This document shows, one piece after another, positions 59,463 through 64,000 of a stretch of 64,000 bases of DNA; positions within the stretch are counted from its first letter, which is position 1; the number at the start of each line of letters is the position of its first letter. Position numbers and translations under genes: made by a program. This DNA is from Callorhinus ursinus (Eukaryota > Chordata > Mammalia > Carnivora > Otariidae). Under the pieces are notes generated by a model. The model had not been told where the DNA came from. It saw only the letters and a program-made list of their open reading frames with translations, and did no database searches. Location of the stretch: assembly GCF_003265705.1 (NCBI RefSeq), contig NW_020312968.1:5416349-5480348 (forward strand), written 5' to 3'.

Positions 59463-59640
59463 TATAAGATTTATTTATTTTAGAGAGAAGGCGGGGGAGG
59501 AGGGCAGTGGGACAGGGAGAGAAAGTCTCAAGTGGACTCCACACAGAGCCTGACCCAGGGCTTGATCCCACGACTCATGAGATCATGACCGGAACCAAAA
59601 CCAGGAATCAGACACTCAACTGACAGCCACCCAGGCACCC
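59463..59640 (-). mobile_element. Can-SINE, older and degraded, antisense
   Basis: 'agatttatttattttagaga', 'gggcttgatcccacgactca' and head complement 'cagccacccaggcacccc' show a copy with small deletions. The TA-rich flanks ('tatatata' both sides) obscure the duplication. Confidence 0.88.
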
Positions 59641-62259
59641 CTATATATATTTTTTTGTTTTGCTTTATGTTTTTCTCTCCTTTTTGGTTTTGCTGAGTGG
59701 ATAGTTGTATCAACATACATGTTAATTGAACATATGATGTAAGTGCTTTGTATTATTAGCTGTGGTGTTGATAACACATTACTATAGTTTTAAATTCAGT
59801 GCAAAAATGTTTTCAGGTTTTCTTAAGGTATGATTAAGTCCAGGGAAACATGACAAGGCTGTGAACATTACTGTTCATTACATAGGTCGCTACAGAAGAA
59901 AGCAACTACTGGTACTACCAGTTACTATAAGAAGTTACCCCCAACTATGATGTTGTGCTCCGGGGGGAATAACAATTTTCTCATGTGAGATATACGTTAA
60001 GTGGGGGGGGGGGGGAGGTGGTTGTGGAGGAATTCAGAGAAAGTCTCTGAATATGGCCAGTGTCACATTGCTTGTTTCTTTTGAAGCTTCTTTGTTTTCT
60101 CTGTTTGGCAGATAGTCCCATTGGATGTAGTATTAGCCAATATAGGGCAGTGCACCTCAATTTGATAAAGCAGGCTTTGAATGTCCAGTTGTCATTCCTT
60201 CCCATCCCAGGGAGGGCTGGTGTAAAAACACTAACACTTGAAGTTAGATTTTCCCTTCTGATACTTACAACTATTAAACTATTTCTTTCAAATTCAAGGG
60301 GAAAAAGCATGTTTCTTTGGCATTAGCTCTTATTTTCTATACTTTTTCTTCATAATGATGAGCTATATTGATATTATCGTGATTTGTGATTGTGTGTATG
60401 TGGGCCATAAAATAAATGGAAAAACATGCTAGACTAAAAAACTATTAGGTCAAACACTTGTATAATTTTAAAACCCTCACTCTAAAAGAGAGTTCAAACA
60501 ACCTGAGAGTTTGTGCTCCAAGAGATTCAGGCAATTGAGTATCCCTGCATGTAATTCTTAGGGTAAGAGGGAAAGAGTAGATTTGCGTAAGAAATTCATC
60601 AATGACTTTACCTTTTACTTTTTATGTCTCTAGTTTATGTCAGATGCACATACCCATCTTACATTTTGGCTTTTATAAAACAATTTTTCTTTCCAAGTTA
60701 TCCGCATTAGAAAAATATATTAATATATTTTATTAAATATATATGTTTAAATACATATTGCATAATTTAACATGAGATATAAAATTATAAAGATATAAGT
60801 ATATGTTTAAATATATTTATATTAGTTATTTATTTTATATTATTATATGTAATATATACTCAATAAAGTGCTTGAATATGCAGTAAATTAAAATACTTCA
60901 AAAACCATGAGTTGAATAAACCATATAGCTCTTCAAGCTTTCCTAAAAATTTTAAGATTTTCTGACTTCATTCATGTGGTTTAATTTTGTTTTAAATTTT
61001 AGCAAGAAAATATCTTTTTCACAGTTACCCTTGTCCTACATTGATGGCTTTGCTTTGCTTTCCTCTGAGTAAAGGATTGTCTTACTGCATGACATACAAA
61101 ATTTTATGGAGAAAACAAGTTTGATTTTGTTGTTGTTGTTATTGTTGTTTTTAAAGGGAGCTTCATATATAAATAAGTTAAATGAAGCTCTATCAACTTC
61201 TTTATTTCAGAATTTCCCTGAGATTTTGGTAACTAGTGTGCCTTACGAATTATGAAGTGAGAACCTTAGAATTTTGAAGTGTATTAACATTTTTTGCACT
61301 CAGAACATCTTCCTATTTTACCCCTCTTTTTTTCCGGATATATTTTTTAGTAGTAGTATTCTTCCATGGAAAATATTGTTCTTTTTTAAGTTTCTTCATT
61401 CATAAAATTCTGAGCTTCCCAACTTGGAATACTTGAAAATTCCACTACAAATTGAGCATTTTTCAAAATTATTTGGCATATGTCAACATCAGTGCTGTAT
61501 ATCTCTGTACCAAAGCTAATACTCAAAGCCAAATAAGGGTACAGTGAAATGCAAGTTGTTATAGTAAAAATTTGCCTAATATTGATTCCCAAAGTGATTT
61601 TATTTAAATCTCTCTTATATAAGATTAATGTAAATACCTCTACTATATCAATATGAGTACTTGGTGGATTTGTCCAAAGTCATAGCTAATGAGCAGCAGA
61701 GGCAGAATGTGAACTCAGATGTTGGGTTTCCATGTTCAGTGATCTGTCTACACTATCTAATATACTTTAATGTGTCACATCAAACAGACATGCACACATG
61801 CATTTTGCTTAATTCCTCACTGCTGCTAATTATTTGGGGGGAAGTAAGAAGCCTAAAATAGTTTATTGAAATTGACATCATGAAAAATGGTGCTTCAAAA
61901 TCTGCTTAACAAAAATACAGTAGTTGTTTCATGATTTGTCTTGTATTCACATATCAGATTTCTAGGAAAGTACTTCATTCATTACTGAGATATAACTCTC
62001 TTATGTTAAATAGAGCAACAGGTCAGCAACACATAAATATCATAGCATGATTGTTGACAGGGTGTGATAAAAATAAATTCCCTTGAAGAAACTCTAGGAA
62101 GATTTTACAAATGCCAGTTAGAATTAAACAGCACTGGTAAAACAAAATGTTACATGTCTTGGGGTATAGCCAAACTATACATTTTTTATTTAGCAAATCT
62201 GATATAGCCTTCTCAAAGTCAGCAACATTCTATAGCAGGATAACTTTAAAATTGTGAAT
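59641..62259. other. Unique AT-rich sequence with simple tracts
   Basis: Includes a 13-base G-run at 60003-60015, strong AT-richness at 60708-60862 and a (GTT)n tract at about 61128-61147. Open frames at 59981-60310 and 60060-60326 mirror each other across strands. No gene seen. Confidence 0.5.
61640..61760 (+). repeat. MIR SINE fragment
   Basis: 'gtccaaagtcatagctaatg' and 'gagcagcagaggcagaatgt', with 'gaactcagatgttgggtttc', match the MIR core. Confidence 0.7.
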
Positions 62260-62899
62260 CAGACTCATTGTTATGAGGCCAGTATTACCCTCATACCAAA
62301 ACTGGACAAATAAGCTTACACATAAATATCTCTCATGAGCTTAATTTTAAAAATCAACAAAATATTAGGAAATTGAATCCAGCAAAGTATAAAAAGACTT
62401 TCACATCAAGACAAAAAAGAGATTTATTCTATGCATGTAAGGATGAAGTAATGTTCAAAAGTTAATTCGTGCAGTCCATCATTTCAGTAGGCTAAAGAAG
62501 AAAAAAAAATCATTGAGTGTACCAATTGATATAAAAAAGCATTTGACAGAATTCAACATCTATTTGTGATAAAAACTCTGAGTTAAGTAGAGATAAAGAA
62601 CTTCTTACATTGACTTTAAAAACCCTACTAAAATCTGAAGCTAATATCATATTTAATGTTAAAATCCTGAATATCTTCCCCTTAACATGTGGAAAAAGAC
62701 AAAGATGTCTACACTTACCACATTTATTGGACAGGGTACTGAAAATTATAGCCAGCACAATAAAAGACAAGAAAAAGAAGTAAAAGGAGTAAAAGCCAGA
62801 TTGCAAAGGAAGAAATAAAATTGTACCTATTACAGATGTCATGATTGTCTATGTAGAAAATTTGAAGGACACTACAAAAGAATTTCTTGAATGAATGAA

Positions 62900-63525
62900 G
62901 ATTGATCACGGGAGGACAAATACTGCATGATTCCTTTTTTTTTTTTTTAAGATTTTATTTATTTGTCAGAGAGCGAGAGAGCACAAGCAGGGGAAGCGGC
63001 AAGCAGAGGGAGAAGCAGGCTCCCTGCTGAGCAAGGAGCCCAGTGCTGGGCTCCATCCCAGGACCCTGGAATCATGACCTGAGCCAAAGGCAGATGCTTA
63101 AGTGACTGAGCCACCTAGGCACCCCTGCATGATTCCTTTTATCTAAAACTGTCAAATGCATAGAAGTAGACAATAGAATGGTGATTATCAGAGGATGGGG
63201 AAAGAGGATATAGGAAGTTGTTGTTCATTGCGTATAAAGTTATATAAGATGAGTAAGTTTCTGAGATCTGCTGTACAACATAGTGTCTATGATAAACAAT
63301 AAGTTCAGTTAAAATTTTGTTAAGAAGATAGACCTCATGCTAGGTATTCTTACCATAAAACAAACAAAGAGGCACACAAACTTTTGGGAATGTTGGATAT
63401 GTTTATTACCTTGGTTGGTGATAACATGAGTATATTATATATATATATGCAACCAAACTAAATTGTACACACTAATTATGTGCCTGTTTTTGCCTACTAA
63501 TTATACAGTAAACCTGGGAAAAAAT
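62900..63525 (+). mobile_element. L1M 3' UTR insert within older L1
   Basis: 'tagaatggtgattatcagag', 'gagatctgctgtacaacata' and 'aattttgttaagaagataga', ending around 63525, are old-L1 3' UTR. They interrupt ORF2-type sequence, so this is a second L1 (or a rearranged copy). I could not find its target duplication. It contains the SINE at 62939-63124. Confidence 0.6.
62939..63124 (-). mobile_element. Can-SINE, antisense, nested
   Basis: A perfect 16-bp TSD, CTGCATGATTCCTTTT (62923-62938 and 63125-63140), brackets a canonical copy with T-run, 'ctccatcccaggaccctgga' and head complement. Inserted into the L1M 3' UTR. Confidence 0.97.
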
Positions 63526-63711
63526 ACCTTTAAAGCCAGTACAAAAAATATCAATTGCATTTCTACATACAATGAACATGTAGAAAACAAATTTAAAAAT
63601 GCATTTGCTGCAAAGAAATGTAAATACTTTAATTAAATCTAACAAACCATGTATAGAATCTCTATGCTAAAAATTTCAAAGTGCTCATGAAAGAAATTAA
63701 AAGACAAAACA

Positions 63712-63918
63712 GGGGTGCCTGGGTGGCTCAGATGGTTAAGCATCTGCCTTTGGCCCAGGTCATGATCCCAGGGTCCTGGGATCGAGCCCCATATCGGGCT
63801 CCTGGCTCAGTGGGAGCCTGCTTCTCCCTCTCCCTCTGCCTTTACCCCTGCTCATGCTCTCTCTCTCTCTCTCTCTCTCTGTATCTCTGTGTCTCAAATG
63901 AATAAATTAAAAAAAAAT
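63712..63918 (+). mobile_element. Can-SINE, sense
   Basis: 'ggggtgcctgggtggctcag' head, 'gggatcgagccccatatcgg', a (CT)n tract and an AT-rich tail. Duplications AAAAGACAAAACA (63699-63711) and AAAAGACCCAAACA (63919-63932) differ by a small indel and one base. Confidence 0.94.
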
Positions 63919-64000
63919 AAAAGACCCAAACAGAGGGACATAATGTACTCATCAACTTGAAAACTCAATATTAATAAACATGTCGGTGCTCCCCAAATTA

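Larger units (their letters stand above)
62260..63698 (+). mobile_element. Ancient L1M ORF2, interrupted
   Basis: Decayed ORF2 reverse-transcriptase region, for example 'aaaaagcatttgacagaatt' and 'cagggtactgaaaattatag', at 62260-62900. It resumes at about 63530 with 'atatcaattgcatttctaca'. Between them is 3' UTR-like L1 sequence. Many stops, so no function remains. The antisense frames at 62510-62842 and 62724-62909 are shadows. Confidence 0.7.

Overview
The window looks like AT-rich, repeat-dense, gene-poor DNA from a caniform carnivore, most likely an arctoid (bear, seal or mustelid group). The clue is the 18 tRNA-derived Can-SINEs. Their heads read GCCTGGGTGGCTCAG and they carry CT-rich tails ending in (AAATAA)n. 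None has the dog-type SINEC_Cf head or the cat-type body. The young L1 copies share the matching carnivore 3' UTR. Species is not determinable by eye.

I found no convincing cellular protein-coding gene, rRNA, tRNA gene, CRISPR array or bacterial-type operon. Every long open frame I could identify belongs to a transposon or is the antisense shadow of one. The rest is intron or intergenic sequence. The only hint of a host transcript is one short splice-site pair near 16.68 kb, reported as a candidate only.

Layout. 0-12 kb: MIR, L2 and MLT1-like fragments with scattered Can-SINEs and a (GT)24 tract. 12-16 kb: two ancient antisense L1M fragments, one carrying a 39-bp young L1 insertion. 16-28 kb: candidate microexon, several 5'-truncated L1 3' ends, a perfect 110-bp tandem duplication, an MLT1-like LTR, a MER5-like element and a close inverted SINE pair. 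28.9-32.4 kb: a decayed hAT-Charlie transposon split by an antisense L1, which is itself split by a SINE; this L1 seems to carry a 3'-transduced segment. 33-40 kb: LTR-like, MIR, L2 and SINE copies. 40.7-44.4 kb: the largest element, a 3.7-kb sense L1 with most of ORF2 open. 44-57 kb: more SINE and MIR copies, a compound microsatellite, two very short L1 insertions, a MER5-like element and an AT-rich tandem repeat. 57-64 kb: old L1M fragments, a younger 0.8-kb L1 and a stack of nested insertions.

The elements relate by mobilisation. L1 ORF2 supplies the endonuclease and reverse transcriptase that, by established knowledge, also moves Can-SINEs. The A-tails and 10-19 bp target-site duplications (TSDs) seen here fit that. 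I see no evidence of a previously undescribed functional system. The most informative items are the probable L1 3' transduction, the nested transposon stratigraphy, the duplicated L1 3' UTR module and the tandem duplications.
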